From positions 496,001-560,000 of the forward strand of contig NW_004457639.1 in NCBI RefSeq assembly GCF_000203815.1: 64,000 nt of DNA, in the 5' to 3' direction. Shown piece by piece: positions 12,185-22,741 of the stretch. The notes beneath the pieces are model-generated. The model was not told the DNA's origin. It made no database searches and was given only the letters and a program-made list of their open reading frames with translations. How positions within the stretch are numbered: the first letter of the stretch is position 1; each line of letters starts with the position of its first letter. Made by a program: the position numbers and the translations under genes. This stretch comes from Cavenderia fasciculata. Taxonomy: Eukaryota > Evosea > Eumycetozoa > Acytosteliales > Cavenderiaceae.

Positions 12185-15100
12185 ATGAATTCAACAGAAT
12201 CAATTTCATCAATATCATCATCACAAGATGAAACAAATCCACTTGAAACAGGACCTATTGGTGGTCTTGGAATATGGAATAATATGTTAAAACTTGGATT
12301 GGCAATCGTGGTGGTGATGACATTGTTGATCGTTTCCATTGTTCTTGTTCGTATATTCAAACGAAGAGATAAACGTGGATCTCTAAAGGTATCATTCCGT
12401 TCAAAGGCTGAAATCTATTTGGCATATACTCATGTTGGAGAGATTATCGAATTTGCTCAGGTCATGTTTAGCATTGTTTCCGTCTGTCTCTTTATCTATG
12501 GAAATTATTTAGATGATCCTCCCTATTGGTATTTAGGTTTGGAAATTGCTCTCATGTTTTTCTTTATATCTCATTGGTCTTTGGATTTCTTTATTACAAA
12601 AGACAAGTAAAGAAAGAAAGAAAGAAATATTAATTGATCCAGTTTATATTAATTTATATTTTTTTTTTTTTTTTTTAGTAATGAGATATGTATTTTCATT
12701 TTTCTCTTTGGTTGATCTTATTACTATATTACCAATTTTAATTGATATATTAACTGGAAACTTTAAAAATATATTAAAAACTTTTCAATTTCTTCGTGTA
12801 TTACGTGTACTTCGAGTATTAAGATTATCAAGAATTCTTCATATTTTTAAAAATGGTAAATCAAAAAAGAAAACAAAAAAAAAAAAAAGGAAATCATATG
12901 ATATTTAAATTTATTTTATTATTTTATTTTTTTTAGAGGTAACAAAATATACATTTAAAGCTTTTATTGTAGTATTTACATTTATTATGGTATTGGCAGG
13001 ATTTTATATGAATATTGAAAGTAATTATCTCAAAAAAAATATTAAACAATTATTATATTTATATTAATAATTTTTATTTTTTAGAAAAACCTGGAGATGG
13101 ATCATCATTAAAATTTCATGAGACTGTTTATTTTTTGGTGGTAACATTGGCAACTGTTGGTTATGGTGATATTTATCCAACAACTGCACTTGGTCAAGTT
13201 ACTATTACAGTTGCACTCAGTGTTGGTGCAGGTGTATTAATTCCCTATCATGTATCAAAATTAATGGAAAAATTACAACAAGATTCTCGTAAGAAACTAA
13301 AAATATTTACCACAATTATAATTATTTTTTTTTTACTTATACCTTTTTTTATTTTTTTTTATTTTTTAGCATTTTTAAGAAATTTATCATCAACAAGTGT
13401 AACAGGACATGTATTTCTTTGTGGAGAATTTTCAATTACACATTTGATGGATTTCCTAAGTGAATTTTATCATCAAAGAAATGGGAAGCTGAAAAAAGAA
13501 GTAGTATTACTATGTCCAAAAGCACCAGATGATCAATTAAAGGCATTGTTATTACATCCATTCTACAAGAATAGACTAATCTATCTTCAAGGAAGTCCAC
13601 TCTTTGAACAAGATTTAGAACGTACCAAATTATCAAAGGCAGATGCTTGTTTTATCTCACTTCCACCTTCATGGGAGTCGGGAGATACTGACAATATTCT
13701 TTGTTCCTATGCTGTCAAGAGTATGAACAAGAATATCAAGATTTTCTCTCACCTAGTCACATCGAAAAACAAAAACAAAGCTCCTTTTTTAAAAGGTACC
13801 ATTTGTATGGAAGAGTTTAGAAGTGCTCTTTTGGCTCAATCAATTATTTGTCCTGGCTACAATGTTTTATTTTCAAATCTTTTCACTTCAAGAAATATTC
13901 CAAATATTGTTTCAGAAAAATGGTTAACTGAATATTGTAAGAAAGAAAGAAATTAAAATATAATAACTAAATAATATACTTACTTTTTTCTATTTAGATT
14001 ACGGATGTAATAATTCAGTTTATATATTAAAAGTACCAGAATTTTTAGTAGGAGAAACATTGACAGATGTTACATTGTCAATGTATTTTGGAAATGGTAG
14101 TTTATTGATTGGATTGTTTGTACCCGATTGTACTACACCTCCAGGATGCAGAGGTAAATTTTATCTTTATCCAAACAATTCAACAGTGATCCGAAAGGAA
14201 ATGAGTATGGTGGTGATTTCACATACCATTGTACAATCAAGAGACTTGCAATCCACCAACGAACAAAACCAACCATACGACTATACTTTGGGAATGTTTG
14301 GTTTGGGTAAAAAGGTGACTAGTTTTATTAGTCGTTTGGCAGTACCAGATATCGAACTATTGATCAATGAAGCAGAGGCACCTCAAGAATCACAAGATCA
14401 AATTATGAATGAAACATTGAAAACTTTTATTGGTGCCACCTCTAAACCACTTGCATTCCTTCCACGTCAAAATAGTATGATTCGTATGGATACCTCCGAT
14501 CACATCTCTGAAGAATTGGATAATGAAGGTATCTTTGAATATAAAGATGATACAGATGAAGAATTATCTCCAAAAGATTTGGTTAAAAATCTTTGTCTTG
14601 CTGAATATGAAGGTGATTGGATTGCACTACTAAGTGATATTTCCAATCAAAAAACTGGTAATCCAAATATTGTAAGATAAAATGGAACACAAAAAAAAAA
14701 AAGGGAAAAAAAAAAAGAAACAACTTATTAATTTTCTCTCTGTCATTTAGGAAAAAATACAAGAAAGAATTAAATTTATAATTGATAAACATTCATTGTT
14801 GACATTTACATTGCATGGTAAATTTGATAAAAACAAAGATGGATCACAAAAAATGAAAGGACATATGTTGATTGTATGTCAAACTCTTAAAGGTTTGGAT
14901 CTTTTATTGCATCATCTACGTTTACCCTATGTAACATCGATCAAGACCAACAAATTGGCAAGAACTGGTTTACAACCAATTGTTGTTTTGTATCGTGATG
15001 AACCAGAAGATGGATGGTTTGAATCAGTGACATCGCTGCCATTGATTGCTTTTATCAAAGGTTCTTCAGCCAACCATTCGGATCTAGAAAAATGTGGTAC

Positions 15101-15770
15101 CAAACACGCAGAAACCATCATTATCGCCTCGAATCCATACCAAGACGTAGATAGTGACCAAGTTGACTCTTTTACACTCATGTCCTACGTAGATATTATG
15201 AGATGTAATCACAAGGCTACCATTATCACCGAATTACTTCACGAACCAAACATTCGTTTCCTCGAAGACCGATCCATCAAATGTGCAGGTAGCAACAAAA
15301 AGTTCCAATCCTATCTACAAGCCAATCGTGAAAACACATTCCTCAAACCAGACTTTTTCTCCACCTCTCATTATTCATGTGGTCGTGTAGCCACCTATGC
15401 CGTATTAAATAGTCTGGTTGTCCAATCGCACTTTAACGAAGCCATTGCCGATGTGGCCAATGAACTTGCCTTTGGAGTCAACAATCTTGCCCAAAATCAT
15501 CAAGTCCTCGGACTCAACCCAAACCTCACCAATCCCGATTCCAAATCATTCTCAAAGCTCGTCAAACTACCACCCATCTATCACGGACGTACCTATGGAG
15601 AATTACTCAAAGTATTTTTGCAACAGAAAAACATCCTCATTCTCGGTCTCTACCGATCTTCAAAACCAATGAACTCCCCAGCTCCCTATGTCTTTACTTG
15701 TCCTCATCCAACTACTGTATTACATGAAGATGATCAAATTTTTACTATCTCTTCTTTACCCATTAATTAA
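12185..15770 (+). CDS. BK (Slo)-type potassium channel alpha subunit
   Basis: Seven exons: 12185-12606, 12686-12855, 12937-13020, 13085-13288, 13370-13936, 13998-14671, 14751-15770; 1046 residues, close to animal Slo channels. A hydrophobic helix at residues about 36-60 could be the extra S0 segment. S1-S3 follow, then a voltage-sensor S4 with arginines every third position (FLRVLRVLRVLRLSRI). The selectivity filter is TLATVGYGDIYPTT. The cytoplasmic tail has an RCK-type domain beginning TGHVFLCGEFSITHLMDFL and a second RCK-like half later (GHMLIVCQTLKGLDLLLHHL), which form the gating ring. Exon 2 must use the second AG of a TAGTAATGAG acceptor to stay in frame; this gives the family-like TKDKYVFSFFSLVDLITILP. 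The channel should pass K+ across plasma or vacuolar membrane. Calcium sensing is plausible, but I did not identify a calcium bowl. Confidence 0.9.
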
Positions 15771-15852
15771 CAAAAAAAAAAAATTAAAAAATATATATAA
15801 AACGCACAAATAAAATTTAAATAAATCATTTAAGTTTTTTAAATTTAATTAT

Positions 15853-17601
15853 TTATAACTTTTGTTCTTTGATTATTTCATCTTGATCACCAATTGGAGT
15901 ATTACTATGAGCTCTTTTGTTTTTACTCTTTAAAGATTCATCAACAAGAAGAGGATCTTCTTTTGGTGTTGGTATTAAAACTTGTGGTACCAAATTTTTT
16001 GGTATTTCAAAAATTTGAAGTCTTGGATCGATTGAAGAAGAGTCTTCTTTCTTTTCTTCTTCTTGCTTTTTCTCTTCTTCTACTACTTTCTTTTCTTCTT
16101 CTTGCTTTGTTTCTTCTACTTTTTCATCATCTTTGATATTATTAATTTTTTTAATATCATCAACATGATTGGTAAACCAAGGATGAGATAGAGTTTGATC
16201 AATGGTTAATCTCTTTTCAACATCGACAATAATCAATTTCTTGATCAAATCCTTTGCATCTTCTGAAATTTCATCCCAATATGGTGATGGGAATGAAAAT
16301 CCACCTCTTTTAACTCTATCAAAAAAGTTTACATCACTTGGATCTCCAAATGGTGGAAATCCACATAATCTAAAAAAAAAATAAAAAATAAAAAAAATTA
16401 ATAAAAAAGATTGATACTTTTTTTTCTTTGTTTTTTTTGTTTCTTACAAAATATAAAGGATAACACCAATACTCCATAAATCAACAGATTTACCATATCC
16501 TTCTCTTTCACCTTTGGTTAAAATTTCGGGAGCAACATATTGAGGAGTACCACACATTGTTTTCATAAAACTACCTTCATCAAGAGCACGAGATAGACCA
16601 AAATCACTAATCTTGATGACATAGGTCTCTGGTGAATGACAAAGAATATTTTCTGGTTTTAAATCTCTATGAGCAATACCTCTTGAATGAAGATATTGAA
16701 CGGCCAAACATATTTGTCTCATAATATATCTACCAACATCTTCTGTAAATTTCTTTTCTGTTATAATTCTATCAAATAATTCTCCTCCAGTTACTCTAAA
16801 AACAAAAAAGGAAAATATTAATACTCTTCTTTTTTCTTTTTCTTTTTTTCTTTTTCTATTTACAATTCTAAAACTAAATATAAATTCTTATTAGTTTCAA
16901 AGACCTCATTAATTGAAATGATATTTTCATGAGAAACTTTGGTAAGAACATTGACTTCATCCATTAGAGCTTCCTTTCTTTTACTAGTCATTGACATTTT
17001 CTTTTTATCAATAACTTTTAATGCATATTTGTTTCCAGTTTCTTTATGAACTGCTAATCTTACAGTTGCAAAGTTTCCTCTAGAAACAAAATTAAAAAAT
17101 AAAAAGAATAAATATTTCTCTATTTCTTTTTCTATTTCTTTTTCTATTTCTTTTCTATTTTACATACGATCCAAGTACTTCTTTCATATGATAATTTAAT
17201 TGAGGACCACCTTGTTCAATTTCTTTTTGTTCTTCATTACAATCATTGTAAATGTAAGAGATTCTTTCAGGACCACGTTTTGGAATGATAGCAATTTCGC
17301 AACCATTGTTGATGAGAATCTTGCTACCTTTGCCAATCAATTCATTGTTGACATAGGTACCATTGGTTGATGTGTCTTCGAGAAAGACAATGTTTTGCTT
17401 GGCCACTGAAGCATCACGATAGATCTTGCAATGTCTACCACTGATGGTTTGTGATTGATAGACTACTTGACAAGCCGATGCAGTTCTACCAAATACAACC
17501 GTATTTTGTTTTAATTCGATCGATGGGTATGCAGGATTCAATGATACCAATCTTCCCCATGTTGTATCATCTCCAATTGATAATGAATCTGTTTCTTCCA
17601 T
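15853..17601 (-). CDS. FHA-domain Ser/Thr kinase, Chk2/Rad53-like (Dictyostelium fhk family)
   Basis: Four exons on the minus strand: 17601-17168, 17079-16864, 16795-16448, 16369-15853; 504 residues. An FHA phosphothreonine-binding domain comes first (VVFGRTASACQVV, ISGRHCKIY, EDTSTNGTYVNNELIG; residues about 15-110). A CAMK-type kinase domain follows: LGSGNFATVRLA P-loop, YALKVIDKKKM lysine, HRDLKPENIL catalytic loop, DFGLSRAL and CGTPQYVAPEIL. All catalytic residues are present. The tail is an E/K-rich coiled-coil-like stretch ending near PLLVDESLKSKNKRAHS. FHA plus CAMK kinase is the Chk2/Rad53 checkpoint layout, and dictyostelids carry several such genes (fhkA-fhkE). Which one this is cannot be decided here. 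It converges on the channel gene with 82 bp between stop codons. Confidence 0.93.
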
Positions 17602-17761
17602 AAGTAAAGTAAAGAGTTCTCTCTCCTATTTATCTAAATGGTTGCTGTACAAATATATATAAAAGAGAATAATAGAAATAAAAAAGAGGTGAGCGTTGAT
17701 CATCAAAGGTCATCTTAAAAATCCTTTTTCTAAAAAAAAAAAAATCTTTTTACTTTTTTGT

Positions 17762-18390
17762 TTATTCTTTTTTATAAAGTGGAGAAGAATCAAAATAGAT
17801 AAGCATAAACCAAGATAATTCAAATACTTGATATTCAACAGGTTGACCAATAGCCAAACAATTAAAAGTATCATCATAGTGACAATTGATTGGTATCATA
17901 CCAGCATATTCTACTTGTCTTAATCTTTCAATAATCGAATGAATCTGTTTATCTTTTCTATAAACCATTGATGATACATTTGATGTTTCTATTATATCAT
18001 TTTTTGTATTAATTAATTGAATCTATAAAGTACAAAGAAAAGAAAAACTGTATTAATATCTAATCTCTATTAATCTTTTTTTCTTTTTCTACTTACATAA
18101 ACAAATCTACCTTTAAAAAAAGTATTAAAATGACCACTTATAATCTTGTTTAATTCTATAAACATTTTATCTTTGTTAAAGGTAGCAACTTGAAGAAAAG
18201 GTTCACATAATGATCGTAATAGATTAGATATTTCAATTGGTATCTCATACATTACATCTTCTGCTTGTTCTTTTGTAATTGCTTCTGATACTATTATATC
18301 TTCGACTGCGCAGACTAATAAAGTGGTAGTTGAAATTGATAACAACAATAATAATAATATAAAAATGATTACATTATTATTATTATTCAT
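17762..18390 (-). CDS. Small secreted or ER-lumenal protein of unknown function
   Basis: Two exons on the minus strand: 18390-18097 and 18022-17762; 184 residues. The N-terminus is a textbook signal peptide: five asparagines, then IIFILLLLLLSIS, and a likely cleavage near VCAVE. No further strong transmembrane helix is evident. The mature part has two to three cysteines (SLCEPF, PINCHYDD, TFNCLA) and an amphipathic helix (IHSIIERLRQVEYAG). I do not recognise the family. Its start is only 38 bp downstream of the ataxin-10 stop codon on the same strand, so its promoter must be tiny, lie inside the ataxin-10 gene, or be shared. Intron phase 0 with good GTAAGT and ATAG signals supports it as real. 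Confidence 0.7.
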
Positions 18391-18428
18391 TGTTTCAAAA
18401 AGAAAAAGAATGAATGAATTTGTCGTTT

Positions 18429-20338
18429 TTATTGTTTTTGTTCATCGTTGTAATCTTTTTTAGTTTTTAATCTTTCTTTTAGTTCAGGAGTAGTATCAAA
18501 TTTAATTGCACCACTTTCGCTAACATCCATTTTTATACCCATTGATTCCAATTCATTTTGATTTGCAACACCTTGCATCTTTAAATCTTGTACCAATTGT
18601 TGATTCTTTTCATTATTTTCCATTATATTTCTAATTGCAAATACTCCCCATTCTTTTATATCTACAAAAGAAACAAAAAAACAAATATATTAATATACAA
18701 TATATATAATATAATATATTTTTTTTACTTACAAGGATTATTTGGATCAATTCTACAATTATTTAAGATTAATTGAATGCCACCCAATTCTCTAATTTCA
18801 TGTTGATTTGGTTCATTTAGATAGGCAACATTACCAAGGATACGAATGATTTCCTTTTTAAATCCCATTTCATGTTTTTTGTCTTGGTCTACTGGTTTAC
18901 GAGGATCGTGTGGTACAGTGTCTGCTGTTGTATGAAGTGTACCAACACACAGAGCAATCAATCCATTCTTTGCCAACGCAGTATTTAAATCATCTCCAAC
19001 ACCTGGTACTGTTGTTTTACCATCTACCAGAGCCAACATTTCATCTGTATAACAAGTGATATTGGCAAGAATCTTTATAATGAAATAGATTGAATCAAAA
19101 TCATTTTCATTGAGTACTGTAGATTGATTATTGAATTTTGGTAATGCCTTTTTCTTAAAATCCATATTATACAATACAATCAATTCCTTAAGTAGGAATA
19201 GACAACATTCTAAATCCATAATTGAATCTTTTTGAATATAATTGTAAATATTTCTTTCTTTTACCAATAGTGAATCCAATAGATTTAATAATCTAACTTG
19301 ATCTTGATTTGTACGTCCACTACCATCTCCTAATGATTTTTCTAACAATCCATCATCCTCTTCATCATCATCCATTTCTTGAATTGAAGGAGAGTTATAA
19401 TTATCATTTAGGACACCTTTAAATATTGGATGTTGAGTAATATCTTTTAAAGGGATTGTAGTATTTTTATAATTTTCAGAACCAAATGATTTGAATATAG
19501 TAGGTAGAGTATTTTCACGTATCAATAATCTAATCAATAAATAAATCCAATGAAATATTTGATTATGACTATCTGATACATCATCATTGTATTGATCTGC
19601 CAATAGAATTATTTTCTTTATCAATTCAATTCCAACTTGATTATCTACCAATTCAACTATTCTACTCTTATTATTTAATAAACAATTATATATTAACATT
19701 AATATTCCTCCAATTGTTGATTCTTTAGAAATTGTTATAATCTCTCTTTAAAAAATTAAAAAAAAAAAGTAAGTATAATATATTATATCAAATTATCTAT
19801 TCTTTTATAGTTACAATAATTGATTTGATTTAAACCAATGATTCCAAATTAAAGATTGAGTTGATTGATTTGAAACGATTGAATTGACAAGTAATTGAGA
19901 GATTGCAATAGCAATGGATTGTATGGGTGATGTTTTTAAATGTAAATATAACCAATTTAATAGATCGGGTTGACTAGTCAATACAAGATATTGATTATCA
20001 GGTGAGAATGCACATAGATTACGTAATAATCTAACTGTGAGTAAACATATCTTTTGTTGTTTTTCATCCTTTGTATATTCATCATCATTGATTAATCTAT
20101 CATTTAATATAGGTATTATTATTTTACCAATTTCATTTCGATTACTAAAATAATAATAGATTAAAAAGTTAGAAAGAGAGAGAGAAAAGAAAGTATACTA
20201 TTGTACATAATTATTTATACTTTACTCGGTTGAATAATCTTTTGAATCAGTTAATGATTTTGTTAATTCTTGAATGATTAAATCCTTATCATCATTCTTT
20301 TTTAAACTATTTAATAATCCTTTTATCTTTTCACTCAT
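18429..20338 (-). CDS. atxn10: Ataxin-10 homolog
   Basis: Four exons on the minus strand: 20338-20226, 20144-19815, 19745-18733, 18661-18429; 562 residues. The C-terminus matches the ataxin-10 domain closely: FKKEIIRILGNVAYLNEPNQ, IQLILNNCRIDPNNP, YIKEWGVFAIRNIMENNEKN and MQGVANQNELESMGIK correspond to the conserved 'IRLIGNLCY...NP...EWAIYAIRN' block of human ATXN10. The rest reads as armadillo-like helical repeats (VRLLRNLCAFSPDNQ). Known members are cytosolic scaffolds; the yeast relative is Ctr86. One short acidic insert (QEMDDDEEDDG) breaks the repeats. The start is divergent from the phosducin-like gene with a 167-bp gap. Confidence 0.92.
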
Positions 20339-20505
20339 TCTCTATCTCTATACATATGAATGAATCGACCGAATCGATTATTCAACCTTTTTAACATTAA
20401 TTTGTTTTTTTTTTTTTTTTTCCAAACAAGAACAAAAGATCCTTCCTTTCTCCTTCTTTTTCATTCCCTATAGTATTTTTTATATACGTATATATTTAAA
20501 GAATT

Positions 20506-21593
20506 ATGTCATCAGATGATATAAATACAGATAATGCAATTCAAAATGAATTGGCAATGTTATTAGACAAGGTTGGAGATAATGATGATAAGAGATATCA
20601 AGATAGTGGAGATGAAAAGGACAATGACAACAATGACAATGAAGAAAAGAGTGATAATGGTAGTGATTATGACCCAGCAGATTTTGTAATTCCAGATGAA
20701 TTGGATACAGCCAAACCACAAGCATATAGAACAAGAGGAGGTAATACTGGTATCAAGGGTGTATTGGGAGACTATGCAGAACATCAAAACCAAAAACGAC
20801 AAGACTATCTCTCTAAACAACAACTCAACAAAGCAATGCTAGAAAAGATGTGTGTCACTGTAAAAGATGATAAGAATCAAAAACCAACAGACAAGGATGA
20901 CGATAAACAAGATAGTGATGATGAAGACCTACAACGTATTCGTCAACAACGTTTAAATGAATTAAAAAATAAGCAACAAAAACAAAAGAATAATAATAAT
21001 AGTAATAATAATAGTTGTTGTGATTCATTACCATCATATTTACGTCCACAAGTTTATGGATTCTTGAAACAAATTTCAAAATCTGAATATATTGATGAAG
21101 TTGATAATGTACCACCAAATGTTTTTGTTATAATTCATTTATTTCAAAATGTAAAGAAAGAAAAAAAAATAGAAATAGAAATAGAAATAGAAATATATTA
21201 ATTAATTTACTTTTTCTTTTTTTACTATTTTAGTATATACCAGAATGCGTTAAATTAAATCAATTATTATCACAATTGGCTGTTAAATATTCACATATTA
21301 AATTTTTAAAGATTTTATCTACGGAAGCCAAAGTTGGATATCATGATGAAGCATTACCAACACTTCTTGTATATATCGGTGGCCAATTGTTGGTATCTTT
21401 TATTCCAGTCACTGAGGAATTGGAAGGAAAATATGTAAAAGAAGATTTGGAATTATTATTGGCAAGTTACGATATCATTCCAAATCCAGATGTCATTCAA
21501 AATCAAAATTGGGAAAAATCATTATCACTCAACAAACAATCAAGACATGATGATAATGATTATTCTGATGAAAGTGATAATAGTCGTGATTAA
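20506..21593 (+). CDS. phlp1: Phosducin-like protein 1 (PhLP1)
   Basis: Two exons: 20506-21150 and 21234-21593; 334 residues. The N-terminal half is acidic and disordered but contains the phosducin helix-1 signature TGIKGVLGDYAEHQ (animal family: GPKGVINDW). The C-terminal half is the thioredoxin-like phosducin fold: VFVIIHLFQN, LLSQLAVKYSHIKFLKILST, LPTLLVYIGGQLLVSFIPV. The acidic C-terminal tail (DDNDYSDESD) is also a family trait. PhLP1 binds G-beta-gamma and the CCT chaperonin and is needed to assemble G-beta-gamma dimers, which in dictyostelids is essential for chemotaxis. It converges on the RPA32-like gene with only 33 bp between the stop codons. Confidence 0.9.
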
Positions 21594-21626
21594 ATAAAAA
21601 TATAAAGATTCTATTTTATTTTTTTA

Positions 21627-22529
21627 TTAATTTTGATCTTGAGGTTTTAAAGAAAGAATAGATTGACCATTAGACATTGATTGAATGACAATATTTCTTT
21701 CAAGCAAAACTTGTAAAGCTTTTTCAATATCTGATTGTTGGTATGTTTTTGGTAACATGTTGTAGGTCAATTGTTGGACTGATGGATCGACAATCTTGGC
21801 AATGGTGACGATGGCAAGTTGACAAGCTCTAATAGTATCTGGATCATAGGCCCAAGCTGATTTCATGGCCAATAGATTGTGATGGGTAATTTCATTAAAA
21901 TCTTCAATTGGTCTAAACGATGTAACAAAATATCTCTTTGGTTCTAATGCGTCAAATGATTGACTACTTGGTACAATCAAAAAATTATAATATTTCTCAA
22001 TTTCACTAAAATAAAGAGAGAAAATTAATAAATATTATAAATATTTATATTTTGATTTGAATACCTACAAAATTGGTGGTTCACCTCCTTCAAATGTATA
22101 GGTAAGATTACAATAACCAGTAGCATCACGTAAAACTATATTGATTTTTTGTTTGTCTGATGGTACCTGATTGCCACTGGCGTCTTGTGTAATTACTTGT
22201 TGAGTTTTACTAACATGAGATGGGAATCCAACAATAATTGCCTAAAGAAAGAAAAAGAAAGAAAGAAAAAAAAGTTTAGAGAAACTTTTAATGTTTAAAT
22301 ATTTGTAACTTACATTTGAAGCAAGTTTTTTAGTTTGACTATGTGGATTAAGTACAAATCCTGGTTTGTTTGAAGTTCCAAGTGTATAAAATTCAACTGG
22401 TGTATTGTGAAGTTGACATATAGTGGCGTGAATATGAGCTAGTTGGTTTGCAGGTATTGTATGTACAGCTGCATTGTTTGATTGGTCTGACATGTCACCG
22501 TTATTATTATTGTTTTGAAGTACAGACAT
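21627..22529 (-). CDS. RPA32 (RPA2)-like single-stranded DNA-binding subunit
   Basis: Three exons on the minus strand: 22529-22314, 22241-22069, 22005-21627; 255 residues, about the size of RPA2. The order of elements fits RPA32: HTIPANQLAHI near the N-terminus (human HIVPCTISQLL), an OB-fold core (AIIVGFPSHVS, INIVLRDATGYCNLTY), then RYFVTSFRPIEDFNEITHHNLLAM matching human [23 protein letters not shown], and a C-terminal winged-helix-like segment (DIEKALQVLLERNIVIQS). RPA coats ssDNA in replication and repair. The N-terminus lacks a long Ser-rich phosphorylation tail. Identity is modest, so a diverged RPA2 paralog is possible. It is divergent from the ankyrin gene across 212 bp. Confidence 0.7.
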
Positions 22530-22560
<31 letters not shown>

Positions 22561-22741
22561 TAAATGATATAAATATATAACAAGTTATTAAAAATGATAA
22601 TGAAATGTCTTGAACAAGAACATGTTTTAAAAAATATTAAGTTAACTTTTTTCCCTCCAAAATATAGAATTTCGAGGAACTCTATGATCGACAGAGAGAT
22701 AAAATCTTTTTTTTTTTTTCATTATATTTTTAAAAGAAAAA

